The translations under genes and the position numbers were made by a program. Under the pieces are notes generated by a model, which made no database searches, had not been told where the DNA came from, and worked only from the letters and a program-made list of their open reading frames with translations. From Prorocentrum cordatum (lineage: Eukaryota > Sar > Dinophyceae > Prorocentrales > Prorocentraceae), in the NCBI GenBank assembly GCA_963575745.1, contig CAUYUJ010019939.1, positions 92,501-156,500 of the forward strand: a stretch of 64,000 nucleotides of DNA, read 5' to 3'. Shown piece by piece: positions 39,850 through 49,880 of the stretch (position 1 is its first letter; each line of letters opens with the position of its first letter).

Positions 39850-40012
39850 TGTTTATGTAACCTTTCGGAGGTCCACACGGATTTCCTGGAATGGGCGCGC
39901 TCGGCGCCTCCCTCGCCGCTTCTGGCGCGCTCCGCGCGCCAGGGGATGGGGGGGGGGGTCCAGTGCCCGACCGAGGATTCCCGCGCGGAGCCGCAAAGAT
40001 TCTGCCTCTTGC
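39850..40012. mobile_element. Diverged foldback, Fam-F
   Basis: GTTTATGTAACC ... CACGGATTTCCTGGA ... GGCGCGCTCCGCGCGCCAGG ... CCCGCGCGGAGCCGCAAAG. Arms pair imperfectly. Confidence 0.65.
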
Positions 40013-40022
40013 TCAAGAATCA

Positions 40023-40167
40023 GAGGCGACGATAGGGGCGAATAGCCCAGGGGCGGGCATTACACGCATTCGCCTGGGAGCCTCGCAGAAGGCATGGATC
40101 AGATCATCGGCGCCCCCGAAAGCATGTATTGTTCTCCCCATGGACTATTTGCCCCCATCGTCGCCCC
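40023..40167. mobile_element. Inverted-repeat element, Fam-K copy 1
   Basis: Ends GGCGACGATAGGGGCGAATA and TATTTGCCCCCATCGTCGCC. Interior CGCCTGGGAGCCTCGCAGAA matches 58247-58388. Confidence 0.8.
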
Positions 40168-40272
40168 CGAGCAAAATTTGTAAGGCAAGCTTTGCCTGTA
40201 GTGTCATGGGTCGACGGCTGGAGAGGAGCGGTGAAGTGGAAGGAGGTTTCCCAAGTTCTTGTGGATATCTTT

Positions 40273-40459
40273 GAAGACGAAGAACGACGTCATGAACATA
40301 TGTTTTCGACGGTCCGCGCGGATTTCTGGCGGCGCCTCCGGCGTCGCGCCTGGCGTTTTCTGCGCGCCTCGGAGTGGGGATTCAGCGCAGATCCAAAATC
40401 CGCGCGGACCTCCAACAGCAGGTTTTTGTTGCAGTTTGGTCTTCCTCTATCTTCGCCAG
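40273..40459. mobile_element. Diverged foldback, Fam-F
   Basis: GAAGACGAAGAACGACGTC ... GGTCCGCGCGGATTTC ... AAAATCCGCGCGGACCTCC. Loop GGCGGCGCCTCCGGCGTCGC retained. Confidence 0.7.
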
Positions 40460-40747
40460 CTCGTCAGTTCTGGAACGGGCAGGAGGAAGGAGGAGGTCTC
40501 GGATGCTCCATGGAGACTTTCGAAACAAAACACCGTTTTTAGGTCCATCCCTGGGGCTGCCCTCGGCGCTGGAGGCGCCGCCAGGGGACCCCACAATTCA
40601 GAACTGGAGCGGCTGCCTCTTGCGAGCCGCCTGGAAAGTCTCGGGGCCATCTTGGACGGCCCCTGGCAATAGCCGACCGCACTTCGGCCGCCCGCGGGTC
40701 GGACCTCCCGGCCGGCAGGAGGGGAGGCGGGGAGGGAGGACGAGGAT
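40460..40747. other. Short unassigned spacer
   Basis: Contains GGGCTGCCCTCGGCGCTGGAGG (read in two parts) but no family member or gene that I can define. Confidence 0.4.
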
Positions 40748-40930
40748 TAAGTCGGGCCTGTCCCCCTACAGGGGGGCTTTCGACGAAAACTAAAAAATGC
40801 CCCAAAATAGTCAAAAAATAATCCAAACATAAGCTGGGGATTTTTTTGAATATTTTTGACCTTTTTGGGGTGCTTTTGGAGTATTTTTGATTGTTCGTCG
40901 AAAATTCCTCTGTAGGGCGACACGCCCGAC
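40748..40930. mobile_element. MITE-like element, Fam-A copy 3
   Basis: TAAGTCGGGCCTGTCCCCCT ... TAGGGCGACACGCCCGAC. A second inner inverted repeat, TTCGACGAAAA / GTTCGTCGAAAA, is visible. Confidence 0.85.
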
Positions 40931-41069
40931 GTGAGACGAGGAAGAACGCACCGACAGACACCGACGCCGCCCGAACTCCCGTGGCCCGAGCCGTGGTCCG
41001 AGCGCCAATCCGACGTGCGGAGGGGGACGCCCGCAGATGCGGGCGTCGTGGCAAAGCTTTTGCTCAAGC

Positions 41070-41294
41070 AGTGGCGAAGCGTCCTGGCTCGCCTATAGCC
41101 CCACCAAGCAATGTTCTAAGAGCCTTTTGTGGTCTGCACGACATGTTCTTCGAACATTTCTGGCCGGGACTGTCTTGTTTCAACATATCGGGTTCATGTT
41201 CTAAGAACATTGTTTTTGTTCTTAGAACATTTTTGGGTTCTGGTAACATTTCGTGATCGGACTATAGGAATGCCGGGGCGGTCGGTCCCTGCTC
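41070..41294. repeat. Dispersed repeat Fam-M copy 1
   Basis: GTGGCGAAGCGTCCTGGCTC ... repeated TGTTCTAAGAACA palindromes ... GGACGGTCGGTCCCTGCT-like end (here GGGGCGGTCGGTCCCTGCTC). Partner at 60992-61206. Confidence 0.8.
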
Positions 41295-41309
41295 AGTTAG
41301 CGAGCATCA

Positions 41310-41482
41310 CTCTAAGAAGAAGCATGTTGTGGGATACTCAGAAGTTGTCGCTGGTCCTCGCATGCTCCTCGGATCGGCGCTGGACCCCAGGCATCGCCTC
41401 TGGCGCTGCCCCTGGAGCGCTCCGCGCGCCGTGGAAGGGGTACGGTGCCGATCCAAGAGGAGTCTGCGCGGACCTCCTCCAA
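41310..41482. mobile_element. Diverged foldback, Fam-F
   Basis: Arms CTCGGATCGGCGCTGGACCC and GTGCCGATCCAAGAGG; loop CTGGAGCGCTCCGCGCGCC. Ends poorly defined. Confidence 0.6.
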
Positions 41483-41486
41483 GATG

Positions 41487-41850
41487 AAGTCGGGCCCTTC
41501 CCTCTACAGGAGGAGTCTTCAAGCATACTTTTGAAACAAATTGTGGGGACCATTTTCTAATATATTTGCCATTTTTAGGGGAACGAGCAGTGACATATAT
41601 CATAAACATAAAAAACTCGGAGGTCCACGCGGATTTCTCGGATCGGCGCTGGGGCCCCCCGGCGGCGCCGCCCCTGGCGCCGCCCCTGGCGCGCTCCGCG
41701 CGCCAGGGAGGGGGTCCAGCGCCGATCCGAGAAATCCGCGCGGACCTCCGAGCTCTTATGTTCATGCCACGTTTCGTTCCCCTGATATTCTTAGGGTATT
41801 TTTGGATTCTTCGTCCAAAATCCCCCTGTAGGGGGACATGCCCGTCCTAA
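41487..41850. mobile_element. MITE-like element, Fam-A copy 4, split by Fam-F
   Basis: Ends AAGTCGGGCCCTTCCCTCTA and TAGGGGGACATGCCCGTCC. A foldback element occupies 41576-41784; without it the copy is about 155 bp, the usual Fam-A size. Confidence 0.85.
41576..41784. mobile_element. Foldback element, Fam-F, nested in Fam-A
   Basis: TAGGGGAACGAGCAGTGACA ... and ...CACGTTTCGTTCCCCTGA. Arms include AACTCGGAGGTCCACGCGGA and TCCGCGCGGACCTCCGAGC. Confidence 0.9.
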
Positions 41851-41961
41851 CTCCAAGAACTCTGCGCGGATCCCGGGGCTCTGCGCGGACCTCCGTGCGG
41901 TGCCTCTTGCTCGGGTCGCTGGCCCGCTCGGGGCCCCGGCGTGCCGATGCTCCTGCTGTCT

Positions 41962-42160
41962 TAGGGGAACGAGCAGTGACATAAACATAAGAACCCGGAG
42001 CTCCGCGCGGATTTCTCGGATCGGCGCTGGATCCCCCTGGCGGCGCCTCCGGCGCCGCTCCCGGCGCGCTCTGCGCGCCAGGGAGGGGGGTCCAGCGCCG
42101 ATCCGAGAAATCCGCGCGGAGCTCCGAGTTCTTATGTTTATGTCACTGCTCGGTTCCCTA
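41962..42160. mobile_element. Foldback element, Fam-F, best-preserved copy
   Basis: A 199-bp near-perfect palindrome: TAGGGGAACGAGCAGTGACA at one end and TGTCACTGCTCGGTTCCCTA at the other, with ~75-bp arms and a GGCGCCTCCGGCGCC-type centre. Defines the family termini TAGGGGAAC. Confidence 0.92.
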
Positions 42161-42192
42161 TGTCTGCTCCGGCGGGGAGTGCTGCAGAGAGA

Positions 42193-42342
42193 TGATGGGC
42201 CTGCTTTCCACCACCACCACCATGAGTTGGAGGGGGAGGGGGTCTTCCTTCCTCCTCCTCCTCCTCCTCGTCCTCCTCCTCCTTCCCCCATCCAACTTCT
42301 GGTGGTGGTGGTGGTGGTGGTGGTGGAAAGCAGGCCCATCAA
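42193..42342. repeat. Foldback with CCA/TGG microsatellite arms
   Basis: Left arm GATGGGCCTGCTTTCCACCA (CCA)n, GTTGGAGGGGG; right arm CCCCCATCCAACTTCTGGTG (GTG)n AAAGCAGGCCCATC. The right arm has about twice as many triplets. Loop is a CTC tract. Confidence 0.8.
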
Positions 42343-42948
42343 AAGAGAGGGTCGAGAGGTAGTGTCGTGTTTTTCCAGGGTGATGTGTGCAGTTTCTCGA
42401 CTGCGGATCCCGGGGTGTTTCCAGCGTGGGTCCGAGCTCTCGTCCGTTCCCCACCCTTCCGGCGCTCCGTGGGGAAGAGACCGGGGGGGGGGTTGGAGGC
42501 TCGGGGGCACACGCCTGTAGGACAGGGCTGCCCAGAGCTCCAGCGTCTCGGACAAGACGGGGCGGATCTGTTTCGCAACGTCGGCGCCCAGGGGCCGCTT
42601 GCGAGCCCGGGGCCGTCAGAGGGCCACCTGGGATGCAAGACTCAGGAGCGAAAGGAGGACGTAGACGTACATGAATCCACGCTGATTTCGAGAGTACTAC
42701 GCATTGCGCGAATGTTCGTATCATGCGGCCGGTCTCGCGGATCGATGGCCGTGTTCATGTACATGGTTGGGCGCGTAGGTCCTTTCTGTGGGTTCCCTAA
42801 AAACCTGTCCTGGAGAAGAAGCTGACAGACCTCCAGGGATCCGTACGGATCCACGCGCAGCGGCGGAGGGTTTGGGCAGCCCTCGAGACAGGCGGGTGCG
42901 GCTCAGAGGCCTTCGGTTGCTCTTCTTCATGTCCTGACGTTCTTCTTT
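42343..42948. other. No supported gene
   Basis: Mixed sequence; no repeat of this window or protein motif recognised. Confidence 0.4.
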
Positions 42949-43107
42949 TAAGTCGGGCGCGTCCCTCTACAGGAGAAGTATTCAAAAATAGTGATGAAAC
43001 AATGCATGGGGACAATTTTCCCATTTTTGTTTTAGTATTTTAAGGCATTCTGGGGGTATTTGTTTTACCTTTCGTCCAGAATCCGCCTGTAGGAGGGCAT
43101 GCCCGAC
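42949..43107. mobile_element. MITE-like element, Fam-A copy 5
   Basis: TTAAGTCGGGCGCGTCCCTC ... TAGGAGGGCATGCCCGAC. It is flanked by an 18-bp direct repeat, TGTCCTGA(C/T)GTTCTTCTT, at 42929-42947 and 43109-43127. Confidence 0.85.
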
Positions 43108-43221
43108 CTGTCCTGATGTTCTTCTTGCTCATCCTCCTGTCGTCCATGCCGGGATTCCTTCTCAGTGCCGATTGTCGGGGCTCAAGAGACGGGGGTCGGT
43201 GCCAACGGAGGTCGGGCAGAG

Positions 43222-43362
43222 CGCCGGATCTTGCAGGATCCTGCAGAGCCAGGGTTGCATTGACCCGGGCTTGGGTGCAGGATCTTGCATGATCTTGCAG
43301 GACCTTGCAAAGCTTGACTCACCCTGGTCTGGATTGACCTGGGTTAGTAGATCCCCGGTACT
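43222..43362. repeat. Dispersed repeat Fam-N copy 1
   Basis: Tandem-like TGCAGGATCTTGCATGATCT words between GCATTGACCCGGGCTTGGG and GGTCTGGATTGACCTGGGT. Partner at 61218-61358. Confidence 0.75.
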
Positions 43363-43516
43363 GTCTCTCACAGGGGTTTCTCTATTTTGGCTTGGCCCCC
43401 CTCATCGATGGGCACTACGGGTCGATGCCGCAGCGGTGGGCCTGCAGTTTCGCGGCGCGTGCTCACGGCAGCAGGCTGGCTGGGTGCAAGCTCGCGTGAG
43501 GCGGGGGGGGGTGAGG

Positions 43517-43539
43517 TCATATTTATATATATATATACT

Positions 43540-43574
<35 letters not shown>
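43517..43574. repeat. (TA)n then (GA)n microsatellite
   Basis: TATATATATATATACTT followed by about 17 GA units. Confidence 0.95.
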
Positions 43575-43575
<1 letters not shown>

Positions 43576-43628
43576 ATCGTCGCAAGGGGGTGCCGTGCGC
43601 GGGGCTCGCGTCTGAGAGGGAAAGGTCG

Positions 43629-43768
43629 TGGCATCGCTCGGAGGTGTGCGCTTTTTTTCTTTTCTCGGCGGGGACCCTCGAGGAGCAGCACGTTGGGCCA
43701 GCTCGCGAGAGCAAGGCGCACGGAGCCGGAACAAAAAAATGCACCGGCCGCCCGAGCGGCGGCGAGAG
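43629..43768. mobile_element. MITE-like element, Fam-E copy
   Basis: TGGCATCGCTCGGAGGTGTG ... CCGCCCGAGCGGCGGCGA. Interior longer and diverged (AGCAGCACGTTGGGCCAGC). Confidence 0.65.
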
Positions 43769-43839
43769 GTGGGCACGCACGGCCTGCAGCTCGGCAGTGC
43801 TCGTCCATCACACGACTGGGAGCTCGTCGTATCCAGACG

Positions 43840-43950
43840 ACGAGGAGGAGGAGGAGGAGGAGGAGGAGGAAAAGGAGGAGGAGGAGGAGGAAGAGGAGGA
43901 GGAGGAGGAGAAGAATGAGGAGGAGGAGGAGGAGGAGGAGGAGGAGGACG
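43840..43950. repeat. (GGA)n polypurine tract
   Basis: GGA triplets with GAAAAGG and GAATGAGG interruptions. Confidence 0.95.
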
Positions 43951-44914
43951 CCTGTGCAGTCTGGGCGCGCGCGCGCGTACAAGCTCGAAGCGGGGCTGGG
44001 GCGACCGCGCGAGATGGGCACGCTCTGGCGCAGCGCGCACGTCATCCAAAGGGCATGCGATGCCGTGTCGAGTGACCCAGTGTAAGTCGACCGCGTGCGC
44101 GATCTTACATCGAAAAATATATGTAAGAACGGAAGTGGGGGGGAACTCACGGCGACGATGATGCACTCACCATTGTTGCAATCTTTGTTTACCAGCTATG
44201 GGGGCAGTGGGTGAGGGGAACAACTGTCCTTACCAAGATAAGATTGGGCTCTTCATGAGAAGTCCGTTCTCCTTAAGAAATGATCGTTATGCTTTGTTTA
44301 TTCTCAGTGTTCGGATTTAGTCAGAACTTGATGTTCTTTCACATGCAGTGTGTTTTTACTTGAGGCGGGTGGGTTGACTGGTGCGATCATACTTCGTGGG
44401 GGGGCACAGCAACGCTTCGGGGAAATATGAATTTGCGGACGCCGTCGGTTTCCTCTCCGTCATCTAGTGCAGATTTGTGGGTGGGAGCTGGGCGGATTTG
44501 TCGCCCGCAGATGAACGACTGGAGCATCGAGCACGCGTGGGTGTCGGAGAGCTTATGCGGCTAGCTTCTTGCTGTCCCTGCATCTTGCTTACCGTCATCA
44601 GGTGTGTGTGTGTGTTGCGATGGACCTGTTGAATCGTGTCTCTGCTTGACTTGATGACATCACACCCACGGGTTTCGGATTCTGCACAGAGTGCGTGATG
44701 ATTCGTGCGGTCAGCCCGGCTCGGCAGCGTTTATACCTTTTCATTGGGACCCGTGCTTGCCGCGTGCTTGCCGCGTGCTTGCCGCGTGCTCGCCGGTCCG
44801 GGCTGGCTCCAGCGGGTGGCCGCCTCCAGAGTGGTCGTCGGGGGGTTTGCGTCTCGGGCGGGCGTGCCGACGCCCGCGTCGCCTCGGGATAACTCGAAAT
44901 CTCAGAGAATCGGC
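43951..44914. other. No supported gene
   Basis: 44090-44420 is AT-richer than its surroundings. 44750-44800 holds four copies of GTGCTTGCCGC. Nothing coding recognised. Confidence 0.4.
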
Positions 44915-45010
44915 GGGTTTGGAGGATGTATTGGGCGCCGCGGCCGCTCCAGAGCGTTCCGGAACGCTCTGAGAGCGCTCCGGAACGCTCTGGAGCGATT
45001 TATCCCGATT
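44915..45010. repeat. Dispersed palindromic repeat Fam-S copy 2
   Basis: GGAGGATGTATTGGGCGCCG then GCTCCAGAGCGTTCCGGAAC and GCTCTGAGAGCGCTC palindromes. 45035-45117 next to it is a possible eroded Fam-F fragment. Confidence 0.65.
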
Positions 45011-45122
45011 CTAGCCCTGTTTTACGCGCTTTTCGCGCGCCGGGCGTGTGGCGGCAGAGGCGCCGCCAGGAGGGGGGGGGCCAGCGTCGTTCCGAGAAAA
45101 TGCGTCCGGACCTCCAGAGGGT

Positions 45123-45523
45123 TGCAGTCGGGGCGCCGAAGAAGGAACCCTTCTCGTCGGGGAGGGGCTCCGTGGTCCTGGAGATTCTGTTACAGCTTGC
45201 TTTCGGTCTTCTGGAGGTTCTCCGTGGGAGATCGAAGTTTGGCTTATGGGAAAAGGGGGCCTCGTTCCTTCAGATGCTCGTTTGGGGGACTTTCCTCGGG
45301 CCCACCTAACGAAACTGTTCGACCCTAGTTTGACCCCAGTTCGACTCGAGTTCGACTCAAGTTCGACTCAGGCTCGACTCAGGTTAGACTCAAGGTCGGC
45401 TCGAATCGACGGACGTTCGACGCAGCTTCGACGCACGAGTGGAGCGAGTGGCCCCAGGAAGGTCCCCAGAATGAGCAGCCAAGTTCCTTATGCAGGGTTC
45501 CTTAGGTCAGCGCCCCGATAGTA
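45123..45523. mobile_element. MITE-like element, Fam-C copy 3, split by Fam-D
   Basis: Ends TTGCAGTCGGGGCGCCGAAG and GTCAGCGCCCCGATAGTA. Interrupted by Fam-D at 45273-45479. Confidence 0.8.
45273..45479. mobile_element. MITE-like element, Fam-D copy 2
   Basis: GATGCTCGTTTGGGGGACTT ... AAGGTCCCCAGAATGAGCA; same GTTCGACTCA decamer core as 16420-16615. Confidence 0.85.
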
Positions 45524-45654
45524 TTTCTGTCAGGGGACCCTCCTCGGGGGCTTTTCGGCGCGCCCGAGGGCAATGCAGCCGTGGGGCGTCGAAGCATTCT
45601 CCATGCTTTTCGTCCTCTCCTGGTGGCCTGCTCGAAGTCTCGGTGGGCCAGGCC

Positions 45655-45715
45655 CTCCTCCTCCTCCTCCTCCTCCTCCTCCTCCTCCTCCTCCTCCTCC
45701 TCCTCCTCCTCCTCT
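45655..45715. repeat. (CTC)n microsatellite
   Basis: Twenty uninterrupted CTC triplets. Confidence 0.97.
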
Positions 45716-45864
45716 ACCTTCCTGCCCCTTCTCTCGTTCCCCGGATCATTCGGGCGTCCAAAGGTTCATTGGGGCGCCGGAGTTCCTCTGTTCCTCTCTT
45801 GGCGTTTCTGCTCCGTGCCCCCGGGGTGTCGTTCCTCAGCGGAGCGGTGGTGGTGCCCAGAGTG

Positions 45865-46007
45865 AAGTCGGGCCTGTCCCTCTGCAGGAGGAATATTCAG
45901 AAATACTCCAAAAATAAGATGGAGACGATTTTTCTGACATTTTTCATATTTTGGGGTATTTCAATTTTTTCCTCCGACATCCGCCTGTACGGGGACACGC
46001 CCAACCG
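45865..46007. mobile_element. MITE-like element, Fam-A copy 6
   Basis: AAGTCGGGCCTGTCCCTCTG ... CCGCCTGTACGGGGACACGC then CCAACC. Confidence 0.85.
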
Positions 46008-46137
46008 AAGCCCAGAGGTCTCCCGGGGCGCCCGCAGGGCCTGCGGGGGCTTTCTCGCGGAGGCCCTGCAGAGGCCCCTGGAAGCCCGGGGACGGGCAGG
46101 CACGTTGAAGTGAAAGATTGCGCGCGCGCCAAGGAAA

Positions 46138-46312
46138 TTCGGGGTTGGACAGAACCCCCAACAGTGACACGTCGATTAGTGAATTGTCCGTTTTCGGTTC
46201 TCGAGAGGGCGCCGCGGCCGTTATTTTCCAGGCTTGCGCCCGCCAGGTTTGGGCCTCAGGTCGTTTTCACTAAACCACGTTTTACTAAAGGGAGGTCTGT
46301 CCATCCCCGAAA
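46138..46312. mobile_element. MITE-like element, Fam-B copy 3
   Basis: TTCGGGGTTGGACAGAACCC ... GGAGGTCTGTCCATCCCCGA. The best match to consensus along with 55529-55702. Confidence 0.9.
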
Positions 46313-46777
46313 CATGTCCTTTAACGTCGATGCCTCTTGGCAGCACGGCCGAAGCAGTTCGCATGCGATCTGGGGTTACGGACGCGCGTCGGTTTCCTGC
46401 GAAAAGCGGACGGAGACGCTCGGGCAAGCTCCAGCGGGTTTTGGCGCCCGTCGTCGCAAGCATCGCCTTTACAGCGCACAGTCTCTTCCTGGATGGTGTG
46501 TTCATGCGCGCCTGGTTGATGACATCGATCATTCCTGGTTTTGAATCCCCGTTGAGTCTCTTACGGGGCTCTTCTTGAATGACCGAGTTGATGAGCTCGC
46601 GGATTGTGGTGACTGGTGCGAGCGGACTCGTGTGTGGCCTGCTGGATGCACGGATGTGGGGAGATTTACACGTTTTCGATCTTGCGCAAGGTCAGGAATC
46701 TTTTGGTCGTATCTATACGTGCCTTCGTATACACCATGCGAGCTCTTTTGCTGTGTCTCCTCCTCCTGCTCCTCCTC
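46313..46777. other. No supported gene
   Basis: Mixed sequence ending in a short CTC run (46758-46780) that adjoins the inverted Fam-L copy. Confidence 0.45.
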
Positions 46778-47541
46778 CTCCACAATTACTCAATAAGAAT
46801 ACTACGCTCCCTCTTCCCCTGATGACGGTTTGAAAGTGGCCGACTCCCCCCCGCGTATGGTTTTTTTACACACAGGTTTCCCCGGAGTTGGGTTTTCGCC
46901 TTCATTTTGTTTCAAAATGCTGCTCTCGCTGAGGCGCCGGCCTCATTTTCGGGCCCCGCTCGTTCCGAATCGTGCTCCCGCTGCAGCGCTGGCCTCATTC
47001 CCGTGCTTCTTCTCGTTCCGAATCGTGCTCCCGCTGCAGCGCTGGCCTCATTTCCGCGCTTCCGCTCGTTTCGACTTGTGCTCCCGCTGCAGCGCTGGCG
47101 TCATTTCCCGTGCCATGCCACGGCATGCAATGCAATGCTAGGTTGCGTTCCGCTGCGCGATGCCATGCCTCCAGCTGCTGCTGTCATATCCAGTGCGTAA
47201 GTGCCACGTCATGCTATGCCATGCTACGCTTTGATCTTCAACGCCATGCTCTGCAATGTTATGTTCGGGGCCGCTGTGCGATGCCATGCTTTGCGTTGCA
47301 AAGCTTTGTGATCAAATTCTTCACAACGCCACGCTACGCCACGCCATGCTGTAACATACTACGCTTTGCGGTGCTTTTCTACGCCATGCCATGCCGTGCT
47401 CTACAATGGATCGCGTACCCTTTCGGGATCATTGCCCTGCTCAACATCCGACTGTGCGAGTAGAGAGGGGATCGACGCCATGGTAAGGGATGGGGGGGAG
47501 GGGGAGGATGTCAGATATGACGCGAGCGCACCTAGCTTGCC
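46778..47541 (-). mobile_element. Composite interspersed repeat, Fam-L copy 3 (inverted)
   Basis: On the minus strand: CAAGCTAGGTGCGCTCGCG, CATATCTGACATC, a TGGCAT-rich block, then three tandem copies of a unit with CTGCAGCGGGAGCACGATTC, and the end TTGAGTAATTGTGGAGG. The three-fold unit (46965-47110) is absent from copy 1. Confidence 0.7.
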
Positions 47542-48313
47542 CTGTCCCCCTCGCCCCGAGGGCCCGTTCTCAGCGCCCCCATCGAGGCTGTTCTAACCGC
47601 CGCCCCCATTCAAGTTCTAGTCGCACCCCCTTTCCGTCGCCCGCGGGGGCCTCTTGGGCTGCCTTGGGGCGGTCTCTTGGGACCTCTCGGGCGGTCTGGC
47701 GCCGGGCGGTCGGCGGCCCGAAAACGGGAGAGCGCTCGCATCAACGAGCGGCACCCACGGAACCGCAATGATGTTGTCATCGCGGGGCCGTCGGGGATGC
47801 GCATGCACTTGGCGGATGGACTTTAGGGTGGTGCTGTACCTGTAAGTGGTCTGTTACATGCACGGAGCTTGGAGGTCACCAGTTCTCGTCGCGCTGCCCC
47901 CCCTCAGCTTTCCTCTTTCTTCTCCCCAAAGGTGCGCTGGGAAAACATATCGGGGCCCTCTTTAGGATTCTTTCCGGGTTTGTCTCGGAGGCCTTTTGGG
48001 CCGTCTTTGCTGCCATCTCGTGCGTCTCGGAGCCCTCTTGGGCCGTCTTGGATCTCCTATTGGGGGTGCCTCGCGGCCCTCCCGAGCCGCCTTCGGACAC
48101 TCTGGTCTCGGGAGAAGTGGCGCGACGAGCGCGCGGGACACCCCGAGAATGCCCTGGCGTCGTGGTTGTGGGCCGTTTTGAAGAGGAGATGTTTGTCTTC
48201 AGCACAAAAAACGTCGAGTGTGCCTGAGGACACTCCCCTCAGTGCCTCGCGGCATCGCGGCGTATTTGGACGCTTTCCCATGTCGTGCGTTCGTTCCGCC
48301 TCCTGCTTCTTCG
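47542..48313. repeat. GGCCGTCTTGG minisatellite-like stretch
   Basis: Weak GGCCTCTTGGG and GGAGCCCTC words at 47650-47700 and 47990-48080; otherwise unassigned. Confidence 0.4.
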
Positions 48314-48470
48314 AAATCGGGCGTGTCCCTCTACAGGAGGAATCTTCAAAACTAGTCAAAACATAGTCGGGGGACGATTTTGCGATTCTTGTTGGACTAG
48401 GTTAGGGTATTTGTTGCGTATTCTAATATTTTCAACAAAAATCCGCCTGAATGGGGGATCGCCCGATATA
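48314..48470. mobile_element. MITE-like element, Fam-A copy 7
   Basis: AAATCGGGCGTGTCCCTCTA ... GGGGGATCGCCCGATATA. AT-rich interior. Confidence 0.8.
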
Positions 48471-49638
48471 AATTCAATGCCATGGTGGATGGGCGTCGTG
48501 GATTCCAGGAACGGGCGTGATCGCGCGGCGTGGGCCCGCACTTTCTGGATGTTTGGTCCGATGTTGACGTAATTGTTTTTGCCTGCCCGCATCTTGAGCT
48601 CAAAGTAATGCTTGTGTGCTGCATGAATCGTTCATACGTCTCACGCCGCCATGGTTGTCCGCGATGGCTTCTCTCCCACTTGTGAATGTGTTGGCCCTGC
48701 TTGCCGCATTGACCTTGGCACGTGCGAGGAGGATGGAGCACAGCAAGACCCGACATTCATCGCCGATGTGGAGACTTTGGGGCATGCGGAATTGAATCCC
48801 GTTCGTGGTATCGGTGTCTCAAGTCGTGCATGGATTGTTTGGTTACAAGCTTCATCAACAGTTTAGAGTGGCTGTCTTCTGGGCCGAGCTGGTCCGGCTT
48901 GGAGTCAGTCGAGAGCGGGTGCCGACGAGAGGAGAACATGACGGGCAGTCTCGTGCATCCACGAGTTGAAACAGAATGATCGTTGGGACGTTTAGACATA
49001 TATGAGAGAGAGACAGTCGGGCGGGGCTAAGACGAGGATAAATCCGTTCAGAGGTTTCCAGAACGCTCTCATAGCGTTCTGGAACGGTCTGAGAAGGCCG
49101 CGGTTCCCGTGACATCCTTCAGATTAGCAGGATCCCAGAGATTCGCGATTTATCTATCACCGATGTTGTCTGCGTCCTGGCTTCCCCTTAGAGAGCGAGA
49201 TTCCTTGCATTGCGCAGAAGGGGATGCAGAATAGAGCGGGGTAGCCCCAGAAAGCAGCATTGGAGTGGCAGCGGGGGAGCGAACAGAGAGAGAGGGGCCC
49301 GGGTGTCATCGCGCTTGTCTGGGGTTCCCGAAGAAGTTCCAATATGCAATCGACGGCAAGTGCATGCACTGCCTCTTAAGTCGTGCCAGCAAGATTTGAT
49401 CGGGTGGGTTGGTGCGGTGTTCGCTCGAGTACTGTTGCAGGCGAATTTCATTGCACCATGTGGACCACGCCCACCGCACCCAATCCATGTCAGAACATAG
49501 TTGCAGAGCTCACCACATAGTTTACACATCGGCATCGGGAATGTGAGACCCTACTGTTTGGGGCCCACGCTTGTGAATCTACTCTTCAAGTATACCGAGA
49601 AAGAGGGAGGCAAGACGAAGGGTTGACGGGGTGAGAGA
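48471..49638. other. No supported gene; Fam-S fragment
   Basis: 49045-49110 carries CCAGAACGCTCTCATAGCGT / TCTGGAACGGTCTGAG palindromic words of Fam-S. The rest is unassigned; frames up to 119 codons overlap on both strands. Confidence 0.4.
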
Positions 49639-49880
49639 GAGAGAGGGGGAGAGGGAGAAAGAGATGAGAGAGAGAGAGAGAAAAAAGAAGAAGAACGACA
49701 GACATCTGTGGCGACCCGTCTACATGTTATATATAGATGTGCAAGGCTAGAATTGGTAGATGCACATCTGCATATTCACACACATACACATATGAGATAT
49801 GTATAGATGGACTCAGGGAGAGGGGAGAGTGAGAGAGAGAGGGAGAGAGGGAGAGAGAGCGAGGGAGAAAGAGAGAGATC
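49639..49880. repeat. (GA)n tracts flanking an ATATATAGATG block
   Basis: GAGAGAGG runs at 49639-49690 and 49815-49880 surround an AT-rich stretch with ATATATAGATGTGCA and CACATACACATATGAG. Confidence 0.85.
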
